From Mesostigma viride (Eukaryota; Streptophyta; Mesostigmatophyceae; Mesostigmatales; Mesostigmataceae), in the NCBI GenBank assembly GCA_009746045.1, contig RPFO01000154.1, forward strand, positions 109,646 to 173,645: a stretch of DNA of 64,000 nucleotides, written 5' to 3'. The notes under the pieces are model-generated. The model had not been told where the DNA came from. It saw nothing but the letters and a program-made list of their open reading frames with translations, and searched no databases. Positions 20,620 through 30,726 of the stretch are shown piece after piece. Numbering within the stretch: the stretch's first letter is position 1; every line of letters begins with the position of its first letter. The position numbers and the translations under genes were made by a program.

Positions 20620-21398
20620 GCATGGCCCTAGGGGAGCTGTCTGGCGTGACTCCCGCGGGTTTGCACACGCAGGCGCTTCCCCACAGGGGGGGGCTCGTTA
20701 TCCTCTATATGACCTGGGCCCACTTGGCCTTGTCCATCATCTTTTCCCAAATGCATGCGCCAGGCACGTGCGCGCTTTACTGCGGGGCTCGAGCCTGGCT
20801 CGGACATCCTTATGTGTGTAATTAACAATCGCGAGAAGGGCGGCGGTGGCCCTGCATGGTTACGTCGGCCTGTCCGCCCTGCATGAGCACATTCATGCAG
20901 ACCTGGCTGGACTGTCTGGGCTTGGAGGCGCGGGCGGTGGGGTTGGAGATTGGTGTCAAAACGTACTGACTGGCGATGGTGATTGGGGCTACCAGCTGCA
21001 GCATGCCCGCCGAAGCCACGGCTGCTACTAGACGGGACGGAGGTCCCGTTCGATCCATGATCGATTGCTTCAAACTGCTGCATGGGGAGCACGCTCCCCG
21101 ACACCGCCGACGATGCGGACATCCGCATCGGCCTGGCCTGGGCCAGGCTTCGTTCGCTTAACATCTATTGCATGGCACTATAGTGCTCAAAGGAGTCACC
21201 TGGGCGAGGCCCGCAAGCCAGTGCTCGTCAAGGTGACTCCTGGTCCTCGCGGTGCTCACCGGCCTTAGACGGCGCCGGGGCCGATGGACGCTCACAGACA
21301 TGCTATAGTAGCCATGCACCCAGCTGGACGGCATGGTTACCAGGATGCTTGGACATGCAGGTCCTGAATGTAGGGTTTTCCACACATAGCGGTCTTTA
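20620..21398 (+). pseudogene. LINE B ORF2 fragment after the RT core
   Basis: The text reads the region around and after motif C: TWLDCLGLEARAVGLEI (about 20899-20950), VIGA, LLDGTEVPF (about 21024-21050), then the IRIGLAWARLRSLN block (21120-21160). The C-terminal block ends at GGTCTTTA (21391-21398), the duplication of the next insert. It matches the minus-strand LINE at 24300-24600 with many small indels. Confidence 0.7.
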
Positions 21399-22840
21399 TA
21401 AATTGAATTAAATTATAACATGATCGATTCCGTTGCATGGTGGGAGTCTGATCACGTAGCACATATTCCCTTGCTGGATGGATGGAGGTGGGCCGCAAAG
21501 CCGCGAAACTGAACTATAATAAGCTAACTCCAAGCTAATCTAATCTAGAAAACCCTACCTATTCTACTCAGCAAAGCAGCGGCCCCTTCCTCTTGGGGGG
21601 GGGGGGCTTGCCCACAGGGGTTGGCGTATGAGCCTGGACAATCGTCTTCCACGTACCTCTTCTTGTTCTGCATAGCACTATAGTGGTCCAAGCAAGAGCT
21701 AGAGAGGGAGTGAATGCGATATGTTCAAATGGGGCTGGGACCACTAGGTCACTCAATTACAATTCGTTCAAGTGGCCCGCCGGAGCGGCTGTACAATTTT
21801 TCCCAGTGAGCGCGCTGCCAAGTGTACTTGTGGGCAAATTTTTAGGTGCCCCGTCACTTCGAGGTACTAAAAATTAGGCTACGGTACGAATTCAGCGAAT
21901 TTCAGCGAATTTTCAGTCGAACCAAAGGAAGTGACGGCAACTACCAAAAATTTTCCGTTACGAATTTTCAGCCCAACACTCGCGCAAAATGAAGTGACGG
22001 CAACTACCAAAAATTTTCCGTTACGAATTTTCACTCCCACACGTTTGCACAAGAGGAAGTGACGGCAACTACCAAAAAGTTTCCGTTACGAATTTTCAGT
22101 CCCACACTTCGCGCAAATTTTAGTAGGGCTGCACGCAAGCTACCTTTCAAAATTTTGCGCTAGTATGGAACGCATTTCATTCGTCTGGAGGAACGCTGCC
22201 CGCCAACTACCCCCGTTCAGAATGTTCCGCCGAAATTTACTTGAGATTTGGAAATCTGAACGTGCGCGCAAATTTTAGTAGGGCTGCACGCAAGCTACCT
22301 TTCAAAATTTTGCGCAAGTATGGAACGCAATTCATTCGTCCGGAGGAATGCTGCTCGTCAACTGCCCCCGTTCAGAAAGTTGCGCCGAACTTTACTTGAG
22401 ATTTGGAAATCTGAACGTGCGGTTGGAGTTTCGCGGGGAAACCCAAGTTCCCGAGTAATTCACCAATGACGCGCTTCGAACACTTGCCCGCTAAAACCTA
22501 AGCAGCCGCTCCGGCTGGCCACTTAAACGAAACGGGATCGGGCCAGCAACTGCTGTGGGTAGGTCATGACATGTTTGCCTACGTACCTTCTTAGGTATGT
22601 CCTTGGGGCCAGGCCAGGTCAGGATATGCCACCCTGCATGCATGGCTGGCCAAGCCGGTGGGGGCCGGCCAGACCGAGGCCGGTGTCTTATATACCTGGC
22701 TGGTGCGAGCAAGATGTCCTACGAATGCTATATCATACGCTGTCTAATCTCGTCCGAAATGCAAGGCATGCCCTGGTACAACGATTCTAAAGACCTATAT
22801 GCGTGGAAAGCCCTGCATTCAGGGCTTGACGGAGCATCCT
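21399..22840 (-). mobile_element. 5'-truncated LINE B inserted in reverse into the plus-strand LINE B
   Basis: The insert is bounded by the 8-bp repeat GGTCTTTA (21391-21398 and 22841-22848). On the minus strand it starts at RMLRQALNAG in the ORF2 C-terminal region and runs to the LINE B 3' hairpin and TTATAATTTAATTCAATTT tail at 21400-21425. Host LINE sequence resumes in plus orientation at 22841, so the two copies form an inverted repeat (about 22560-22730 against 22905-23065). A MITE interrupts it. Confidence 0.75.
21751..22539. mobile_element. MITE-like element with 30-bp imperfect inverted repeats
   Basis: TTCGTTCAAGTGGCCCGCCG (starting 21763) is mirrored by the complement TTCGTTTAAGTGGCCAGCCG at 22533-22514, both continuing GAGCGGCTG. 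The segment interrupts LINE B text between GGTC and GGCCAGCAAC, which are joined in the copies at 15167 and 23887. Inside are about four tandem units on AGTGACGGCAACTACCAAAA (21925-22110) and a larger duplication (about 22105-22240 and 22262-22430). The target duplication is not clear. Confidence 0.6.
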
Positions 22841-23150
22841 GGTCTTTAGAGTCTTTGTATTGAAGGGTATGCCTCGCATTTCGGGCGAGATTATAGGCAA
22901 CGTCGTAGGATAGCATTCATATGTAGGACATCTTGCTCACACCAGTCAGGTAGACACAGTCGGTCTGGCCGGCCCCCGTCGGCTTGGCCAGCCAGCCCAG
23001 CCAGGGTGGCATATCCTGACCTGGCCTGGCCCCAAGGAATGTATCCTTATATAGAAAGATGGGTAAACCTGCCATGGACTATTAAAATTAAAAATTAAAT
23101 TATAACATGCCTCCGTTGGGAGATCATGTAGCACATATTCCATGATGGAT

Positions 23151-23630
23151 CACTACAATACGGTCCATAGGAGACGCGAAATGAGTGAGAATGTTACCCG
23201 AGCTGTACCGAGGATTCGCACCGTTGATTCAACAATTGTTGGTTCGTTTTGCGCCATTTGGCGAGCATCGACTGGAGCCTGAACCTAGCGGGGGGAATCA
23301 TGCGGGGGAATCTTGCGGGAGAATCTTGCGGGGAAAAATTCCGAACGTGACTTTAGCGAAGTCCTACTCCATTTTGATTGGTTACACGGTACTACATTTT
23401 CGTCACTGAAAAATTTCTCTAGTTGCGTTTGTGGATCGTGCGTTCCGCTGAAATTTTCGTGTTCAGTGACCAGATCACAATTTGATCCGGGCGCAAAATG
23501 ATTGGCTGTACGGTACGAACCAAAAACGAAATTTTAGTATCTAAGTTCCGTAGCGCTTGCTGAATTTGCCCCGGAAGCCCGGGGGCACTTTCCCCGCTGA
23601 AAAAGGTGTCCGCGGAAGCGTATTGTAGTG
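23151..23630. mobile_element. CACTA-type non-autonomous element, 480 bp
   Basis: The ends are CACTACAATACG (23151-23162) and its exact complement CGTATTGTAGTG (23619-23630). The element is flanked by a 3-bp duplication GAT (23148-23150, 23631-23633). A CACTA terminus plus 3-bp duplication is the signature of the CACTA/EnSpm superfamily. The target is the LINE B text CTGGATGGGTGG, which is uninterrupted at 14919 and 21474. The interior has no transposase; it includes imperfect GGGGGAATC repeats near 23290. Confidence 0.82.
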
Positions 23631-23699
23631 GATGGGTGGAGTGGAGGAAGCCGCGTAATCGAACTAACCTAACTCTAAGCTATCTAGTCTAGAAAAGCC

Positions 23700-26600
23700 T
23701 AACGACACTATACTCATCAAAACGCCTCCTCCTCTTGGGGGGAGGTGGCTTGCCCACAGGGTCTGGCGTACGTGTGAGCCTTGACAATCTTCTGCCACCG
23801 CGTCTTGTCCTGCATGGCGGTCCAATTAAAGACGGCCGGGAGAGAGAGTGCAGGATGCGGTGTTCAAACTGGGCTGGGACCACAAGGTCGTCCAGCATTC
23901 AACATCTGGGTGTAGTTCGTGACAGGTTTCCCTACCCTTTTGGGAATGCCCTTGGGGCCAGGCCAGGTCAGAATGTTCTTCCCTGGCTGGCCAAGCCGCT
24001 GGGGGCCTGCCAGACCAAGGGCGGTGTCGACCTGGCTGGTGCGAGCAAGGCCGGTGTCCTACAAATGCTATCCTACGCTGCCTAATCTCGTCCGAAATAC
24101 GAGGCATACCATGATACACTTAAACTCTAATGACGGGTGCTTGGAAAACCCTACGTTAAGGACCTGTCGGAGCATCCTGTAAACCGGCGTGCCGTTGAGC
24201 TTAGCTGCCAGTGTGGGTGTGAGTGTCCACGTACTGTACGCCTCGGCGCCATACGTGAGCACCGTGAGGACGAGGACCTTGAAGAGCATGCGCTTGCGGT
24301 GCTCGCCCAGGCCCTTTGAGCGCCAGTAGGTGTTGAGCAAACGGAGCCTGGCCCAGGCCAGGCCGATGCGGGTGTCCACATCGTCTGCAGTGTCAGGGAG
24401 CGCCAACTCCCCAACAGTTTGAAGCGATCGCGGAACGGGACCTCCGTCCCGTCGAGCAGGCGCGGCAGCGGTGGTGTACTGGAGGCCCCAATCACCATCG
24501 CCTCAGTTTTGACACTAATCTCCAACCCCACCGCCCTCGCCTCCAGGCCCAGACAGTCCAGCCAGGTCTGAATGTGCTCGGGGCTCGCGATGAGGGTGTT
24601 GTCATCCGCATAAATCAGGTCGGCCAGGCGGTAGCCAGTGCTAACCCCGCCGTGCACGCTCTCGTTAAGGATGTCCAAGCCTGGCTCGAACCCCTTATTA
24701 AGAGCAGTAAAGCGCGCACGTGCCCGACGCATGACCGACAATTAACCTGTCCTGCCTGCCCCCCATGACAAGGAATAATTAACTTGTCCTGCCTGCCCCC
24801 ATGACAAGGAATAAGTAACCCGTCCTGCATGCCCCCATGACAAGGAATAAGCCTCACCGGCGTGATCCACGACAATAATGAACAGGTATGGGGACAGGAC
24901 ACAATCTTGCCACACCCCGTGGTGAAGGGGGAATGGTGGGGTGGTGCCTTCCGCAGTCCGCACTATACTGCCTGTGAGCCCTCATACAGTCGACGAATGG
25001 CAGCAATAAACGCTGGTGGCACCCGATCCAGAGCTATAGGATGGCCCAAAGAGCCTCCCAGAGGACCGTGTCAAAAGCCTTGATATAGTCAACAAAAATG
25101 AAGACCAGCGGCAAACTGTCAGGGCAAAGGCGACGCACCTCCTCCATCAAACGGCGCGCGACAAACACAGCCATGACAGTGTTATGACCACGACGGAAAC
25201 CCATCTGAGACTCACCCAGGTGTGGGTCCAGCGCGGCGCGGAGCCTGTGCAGCATCATGCGCATGAAGACCTTCAGCGCGGCGCTCTGGAGGCAGACACC
25301 CCGATAGTTACCGGGGTCAGCAGCAGAGCCCTTCTTGTACAGCATGACGCGGATGGCCGTCTGCCACTCAGCAGTCCGAGGCTCGTCAGAGAGCAGGACA
25401 CGGTTGCAGAATGCCAGCAGAAGATCCCTAACCGCCGGATCAGGGGTCTTCAGCATGCAGCTCAGCATGCAGAAAGGTGGTCGGCACCGACCGCCGCGTC
25501 GTACCGCAGGCGAGCAAGGGCGCCGTCCAATTCCTTCAAAGTGAAGGGGTGGAGGACGTCGTTGGTGGCCAGGCAGCCCTCCTGCAAGGCGGGGACTTGG
25601 TAGTCCGCGCGGCCGAGGAGGGGCCGGGTGCCGGCGGCGGCGGGGGTCCGGCGACCCCGAGACGGCCGGGCGGCCGTCTCGGGGTGAAGCGGCGGCCGGG
25701 CGCGAGCCCCACCTGTCAATTAAGGAATTAACATTGTGGGCCAACCAGCGGTCCGAGGCTTACCGGCGCCGTGCCGTCCCCTGTGTGCTCCACCGGGGTG
25801 CGCTGCCGCCGGCCGCCGAGCCGGTCGCGAGGTGGTACCACATGTCCTTGCCCTGGTTGCGAGCTTGGCAGGCCTTGGCATCTGCGATGCACTGGGCCGC
25901 CTCTGCGTCCTGAGCATGTGCGTAGGCCTCCACTCGAGGGCAGCCTTGAGCACCGGTGTCTGCAGCGGGTCCCGGTTACGCTTGAGGCGGTGCCGGGCGG
26001 CCAAGACCACGGGGTCCTGGCGGTATATAGAGCGGGCCGGGGCGGCGGCAGGGTGCCCATGACCGGCAGGTGCCGGGCCGCCAGCAACGGGGCACGGGCC
26101 GCAAAGCCCGCAAAAATGGCGGCATTCGGAGCACCCTGGTCCAGCTCGAGCATCGACGTCCGCCCGGGCGTCCAGGGCCGACAGGTACTCCAGTCGGCGC
26201 AGGTTCCGCGCGTGCTCGGCGTCCGTCCAGTCCTCAGGATCTCCCCGGACCGGGCGTAGAGCAGACCAGTCAGGGTGGGCCAGTGGGGCGCGGCGCTCGC
26301 CGGGGACGTGTAACCGGAGCCGAATGGTCGCGCGCACCAACCGGTGGTCAGAGCACACCGTGGGCGTGTCAAACACTCGGGTGTCCATGCAGAACCGAGG
26401 TGCACCTGGGCTGCCGTACCACCACGTAGTCAAGACAGGCCTGACGGCCGTTAGGGCCACGAAAAGTGGCCAAGTCCTGTGAGGGACGTTGGAAGTGGCA
26501 GTTGACAGCAACCATGCATCCCGCCATCCCGCAAAAAGGCAGAAAACAGGGGAGTGTTGTCGTTACATAATAGCAGCCGTGTCAGCAGGCGCAAAGCGAC

Positions 26601-27233
26601 TGCCAGCAGTGCCCACGGGGAGCGTGGCATTGGCGTCGAGCAGCATTACTAGCCAAAAAGTGGCGGGCCGGGGTGGCCCCCTCAAGGCTATGCAAGTCCT
26701 CGAAGAACTTCTGGCGTTCCAACTCAGGTAGACCACTAGCTATCGGGTGCATAGCCCACCCCCACCGTGAGGTGGTGTTTAGACCGCCCCTCGACGGAGC
26801 CTGTGAAATGTGCTTCCATAAGGCGTGGGGTTAGAAACTTCAGCGTGCTGAGGCTATAGCAACTGCCAGCGGCGAACACAAAAGACCAACACCACCTTGG
26901 CCTGACGTACCGCTGCCAGCGAAGTAAAACCGCCAGCCACCCGCCAGGCGATCAGTGCTCACCATGCCAAGGGGCACCGAGCTGCGATGCTCTTGCACGC
27001 CTATCTAGAATAGATACACGATGCAGGGCTATGCAGAAGGCAACGAGCTCTTCTACCCGATAGCTATGGCCGCTATCTGCTAGCAATGTGCGTGCGTTGA
27101 AGGTGGCAAGGGCCAAGGATGCCTGCTGGCCCACCAGGGGAGAATGGCGATGGGGGATGGGGGTGGATGCAGCGGGGGGTGAGGGTGGGGATGGAGTGGA
27201 GGGAAGGGAAGCGGAGGAAATAGTGCTTTTCAT
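23700..27233 (-). pseudogene. LINE B ORF2: AP-endonuclease and reverse transcriptase, frameshifted
   Basis: ORF2 would begin near the ATG at 27233; LATFNARTLLADSG is the typical endonuclease start (27110-27070). The endonuclease C-terminal CSDHRLVRA lies near 26355-26330. The RT follows at 25600-25050 (YKKGSAADPGNYRGV, QMGFRRGHNT, motif A VDYIKAFDTV), motif B GVWQDCVLSPYLFI near 24910-24870 and motif C LIYADDNTL near 24625-24600. The C-terminal LTYGAEAY block is near 24255. Three 35-bp tandem units (24743-24853) interrupt the RT between motifs B and C. At least four frameshifts make it inactive. Confidence 0.78.
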
Positions 27234-27484
27234 CGCATTTATTTTGTCCTGCAGGCGTAGGATGCGAGCTTGCCGCCTGCTCTGGGTATATTCGGGGATG
27301 CTTGCGCAACGCAGAGGCGTAGAAAATCTAGCATGCGTTGGGTGTACGTTGCTAATCTTGCTGCTGATCGAGAGCTGTCGTTCGAGCCCGAGATACCGGC
27401 ACCACCATGTGTCTCAGTCGACTGTTATAGGTCGATGCATGGGAGTGGAACGGGGGACTATTTAGAGGCTGTCCCCGAAGCCTG

Positions 27485-28702
27485 TTAGCCGCGGGCACAC
27501 GAGTGGGGTTGTCTACTTACTGGAACCACCAGGGGCAGCACGCTTCGCACCACGAGACTCACCATGAGACTCTGCACCCGTGGTGTTAATCTCAACACCG
27601 CGTCAAAGAAGGCAACAAAGCGACCATCCGACTTCAGACGCATCTGCACACGCTTCCCCCCCGCTACGTACCCCTCCCGGATCTTCACGACCTTCTTGTG
27701 ATTCCAGAGCTTGCTCCTCGCCGCCAGCTGTGCAGGGGTGTAGTCCTCGTCCATGCTGATGTCGTTGCCCTTGAGCAGGCGACGGGCGCCCATGACCCGT
27801 TTCTGGTCGTTCACGGTGCATGGCCATGGTGACCAAAACGGCAAAACCAGGCCAGCTGGGCCTGGCAGGCGAATGGCCCTGTCAATGGTCACGTGATGGC
27901 GCAGCTGCAGCACCCCCAAGAACACTGGGCCCCGCAAGGCCTCGGTAAGTGCGTGTGCGGTGTCATGCTTGCCCTTCTCAAAATTCTTGAGAATGATATT
28001 GCGTTGTCTGAGCTGAGCAACATTCTGTGACGCGACTGCGGTGGCAGCTGTCTTAGCCGCCTGGGCGACTATGGCATCCAGGTTCTTCCCCGCCGCGTCC
28101 GCGAACGTGACCCGCTTGGGGGGGGATGTGGCCAATGTGGCCGCCTTTGATTCCAGCAATGTGGCTTGGGTGACAGCAGAGTTAGCATGCAGCCAAAGAC
28201 TTGAGCGCACCTTGCACAGACTATAATTGAGGTGAGCGCCTGCAGCTCATGCACTGGGGTCGGCTGCGCCGGCAGGGGTGTCGGCATCAGCCGAGGTGTC
28301 GGATGCGGCCGCGATGGTCGCCAGCGGTTTGCAGAGTTCAGGGGAGCATGTAAAGAGGCAGGAGGTGCGTAGCTGGTCGTCTTCCCAGTGCTGCCACTCC
28401 GCGGGGGGGTCAGCCACAGCTGCGCCGGTGTTGGGGTGGCGGATGATGTCTTCAGCGTCGTATCGAAATTTGAGGATTTGCAGCACGGCGGCGACCGGCA
28501 TGGTGAAAAATGCCGCAAAGTCGGCCGGTTGCAGGCGGGTTCCAAGGCTTGTATATTTGGTTAGATCGAGCAGACGGTGAAGGCGGTGGGTTGGCCTAGG
28601 CGTGGGGGTAGCCTCGGCGGCCACGGAAGTGACTTCCGTGGTACGCGGCTTCTTGGGAGCGGCGGGATCGAGCGATGCCGACGAAAGGGCTGGCTGCGGC
28701 AA
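27485..28702 (-). pseudogene. LINE B ORF1 protein, one or two frameshifts
   Basis: From the ATG at 28702 the N-terminal 151 residues read through LDLTKYTSLGTRLQPADFAAFF. After a break near 28220-28240 the C-terminal frame (28210-27485) carries alanine-rich coil sequence, NIILKNFEKGKHDTA, RAIRLPGPAGL, RRLLKGNDISMDEDYTP and LAARSKLW. The order coil, RRM-like domain, then E-D-TP-Q-A-R-LW is the L1-type ORF1 layout. It is diverged from the C-type and D-type ORF1 copies. Confidence 0.7.
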
Positions 28703-29064
28703 GAACGTCGTCCAGCGAGCGGGTTTCTGGGGCGGCAGGTGCGGTTGTTGTGGCCTCCATAGCTACGGGGAAGATGTCGAATGCTGGGGCGGTGGGCGGC
28801 GGGGCGCAGGCGTGCTATTCACGAAGGGAATGCCGCCATATCGAGTCGAAAATAGTGATATCTGCTGGGCAGGCCGAGGTCGAGAGCGTACTCGAAATCG
28901 GGGACGATAGCTGCAGGAAATTATACCAGCATGTTCGTCATCAGAAAACGAGTCGAATGCAACAAACCCGACTAAATTTCATGGCCTGAGTCGAAAGTTA
29001 TGAGGCATTCTCGGCAGCCATAGCTCGGCATATTTTCGCGCCTACTCGGAGGGAGTGAATGCGG

Positions 29065-29450
29065 TGCCATGAACTATACAAAGCAGTAATTGCTGGCCGA
29101 CCTAGTGGTCCCACAGTGGCAGCCCAGTTTGAACACCGCATTTCCTCCCTCTCTCTTGCATGCTTGGACTGCTATGCAGAACGAGAAGAGGTGGCAGACG
29201 ATTGTCCAGGCTCATCATAAGTACGCCAGGGCTCCCCTGTGGGCATGCAAGCCCCCCCCCCCCAGGAGGAAGGGGCGCTTTACTGATACTTAGAGTAGTT
29301 AGGATTTTTTATATTAATTAGCTTACATATAGAGTTAGCTTAGTTAGGTTAATTCGCGGCTTTGCCCACCCCCATCCATCAGTCCAGCAAGGGAATATGT
29401 GCTACATGACGGATCTCAACTGCATGGTCCGCACGGAGTCATCAATCAGC
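29065..29450 (+). mobile_element. 3' end of the plus-strand LINE B copy
   Basis: The ORF2 C-terminal text (LADLVVP, then a KRWQTIVQAH block and KPPPPRRKGRF) is followed by the LINE B 3' untranslated region and a degraded hairpin (CGGATCTCAACTGC..ACGGAGTCATC) near 29410-29445. It continues the copy interrupted at 23082. Confidence 0.7.
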
Positions 29451-30185
29451 GCGCTGTGAAAGCCCCCCACGGGCCGTAGACTAGCCATAGACACACCCAT
29501 GAAGTGCATGAGACAACTATCTATGCCTACTAAGCGCATAGCGATCCAACGCCGTGGAAGGACTAGGTTAGTTGTCTGAGAGGAAAGACGCGAAGGCCAC
29601 GGGAGCCGTGTGGCTATCTAGGAAGACCTGGATGTTTGGGTGATGCAACCTGGACATAGCCATCCTGCATGTGCAACGCGCCAATGCAGGGTAGAACGTA
29701 ACCATGCATGCCTCTCGCCTAACCCGTAGCCAACAGGTCTACATCCGCCAGTCTAGCTATGTGTCTCGCCTAGCACTGCCTGTTTGCTCCGAGTATCTCC
29801 ATATACAGATTCTCCCGAAACATTCAGTACATGGTCTGGATTCTCCCGATTTCTGGCCTGCACTGGTTGTCTCCTTGATACATAGTAGCATAACTATGTC
29901 TTTAAATTGGATGTCCAGTGAAGTTATTAACATTGATAGCCGCATACTATCCTTACCGGCCTTACAGTGACCTTTATGATGATAGATAGTGATGATGACA
30001 GATAGTGATGATGACAGATAGTGACGTTGTCTGCTTTCATGTGCATGCGTGCATGCATGCATGGATGGATGGCTGTTCAATAAGCCAGTCCCATGCATCC
30101 ATTTCCTGATCGCGATCGTACCATATACACAATCGTACGATTCGTAACTGATAAGCGCTGAGCACAGTTACATGCACTTCAATGC
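29451..30185. other. Non-genic stretch with a Penelope-like element terminus
   Basis: The segment 29831-29882 matches the last 50 bp of the Penelope-like element (ending CTGGTTGTCTCCTTGATA). A GAGACAACTA motif lies at 29509. GATGATGACAGATAGT repeats three times near 29980-30025. No gene is visible. Confidence 0.45.
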
Positions 30186-30397
30186 ATGTATCTGCATGGG
30201 CTGTATTTGCTTAGTTCACACAAATTGGCGCTGCAATGGCATTCTGAAACCATAGATGACATAAAAAAGAATATACATCCTCGACAAGAAATACAACCAT
30301 TAACAAAAAAAGGTTATGCACCCAAGCACCCAGCAGCTGACTCTGGATGCGTAGGCCCATCCGTGAGACCCCAAACCCAGGGGTTCATAAAAATCAG

Positions 30398-30726
30398 CTA
30401 TGATTCCAGGTACGTGGCAACGTCGGCGCGCAGCGTGCTGAGTTGGCCCTCGGATGAGAACTTGACGCTGTCGCCCACTTTGACCGAGATGAGTACCTTA
30501 GCCTGGAACGCGTTGGCGTACGCGTTCGGGTTGCAGATTATCTCCACGTCCACCTTGTCCTTGTCGACAAACTCCATCGACTCGAGCCGCCGGCGCTGCG
30601 CCTGCCCTTCCTTCTCCTTGAACAGCTGCAGGATGCGCTTGATGGACTCGTCCAGTCGCGTCGCGGCGGCAGTCGTGAAGGGGATGGTCAGCGAGGTCTC
30701 CCCCAGGTGGATCGTGAAGGGGGGGT
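30398..30726 (-). CDS. Terminal exon of an unknown protein (partial)
   Basis: A pyrimidine-rich acceptor ending GCGCAG opens a minus-strand exon at 30726 that stays open to a stop at 30398, about 109 residues. It reads PPFTIHLGETSLTIPF, then a helical region DESIKRILQLFKEKEG with basic residues, then VDVEIICNPNAYANAF and SVKVGDSVKFSSEGQL. The mix of strands and one long helix looks like a folded domain, and third positions are GC-rich as in other host exons. I do not recognise the family. The split first codon means at least one upstream exon exists at higher coordinates, but I could not place it; the open frames at 31381-31877 are only candidates. Confidence 0.5.

Larger units (their letters stand above)
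23083..29064 (-). mobile_element. Near-full-length LINE B, reverse orientation
   Basis: This is the most complete LINE here: 5' leader (about 28760-29064), ORF1 (28702 to about 27485), ORF2 with AP-endonuclease and reverse transcriptase (27233 to about 23700), 3' region, hairpin and AT tail at 23083-23125. It is flanked by TGCCATGGACTAT (23070-23082) and TGCCATGAACTAT (29065-29077), a 13-bp duplication with one mismatch. Removing the 480-bp CACTA insert and its duplication leaves about 5.5 kb. The endonuclease-RT order and separate ORF1 fit the L1-like group. Confidence 0.78.
16590..29450 (+). mobile_element. Plus-strand LINE B copy split by nested insertions
   Basis: One LINE copy can be followed across the nest by joining segments at target-site duplications. 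ORF1 text APPPVLLTF-MEDK ends at 16688 and resumes at 18841. The reverse transcriptase runs through 19020-19950 and 20620-21398. It resumes at 22841-23082, and the 3' untranslated region continues at 29065-29450. The 5' limit is uncertain (before 16600). The inserts are 16689-18830, about 19698-19772, about 19970-20600, 21399-22840 and 23083-29064, listed separately. All reading frames of the host LINE are broken. Confidence 0.7.

Noticed and set aside
20004-20821. Long MDGW and HPSI repeat ORFs on both strands
   Set aside because: They are translations of the uninterrupted GGAT array in every frame, with no unique coding sequence.
22560-23070. Palindrome as a foldback transposon
   Set aside because: The 8-bp duplication and LINE homology show it arose by one LINE inserting in reverse into another.
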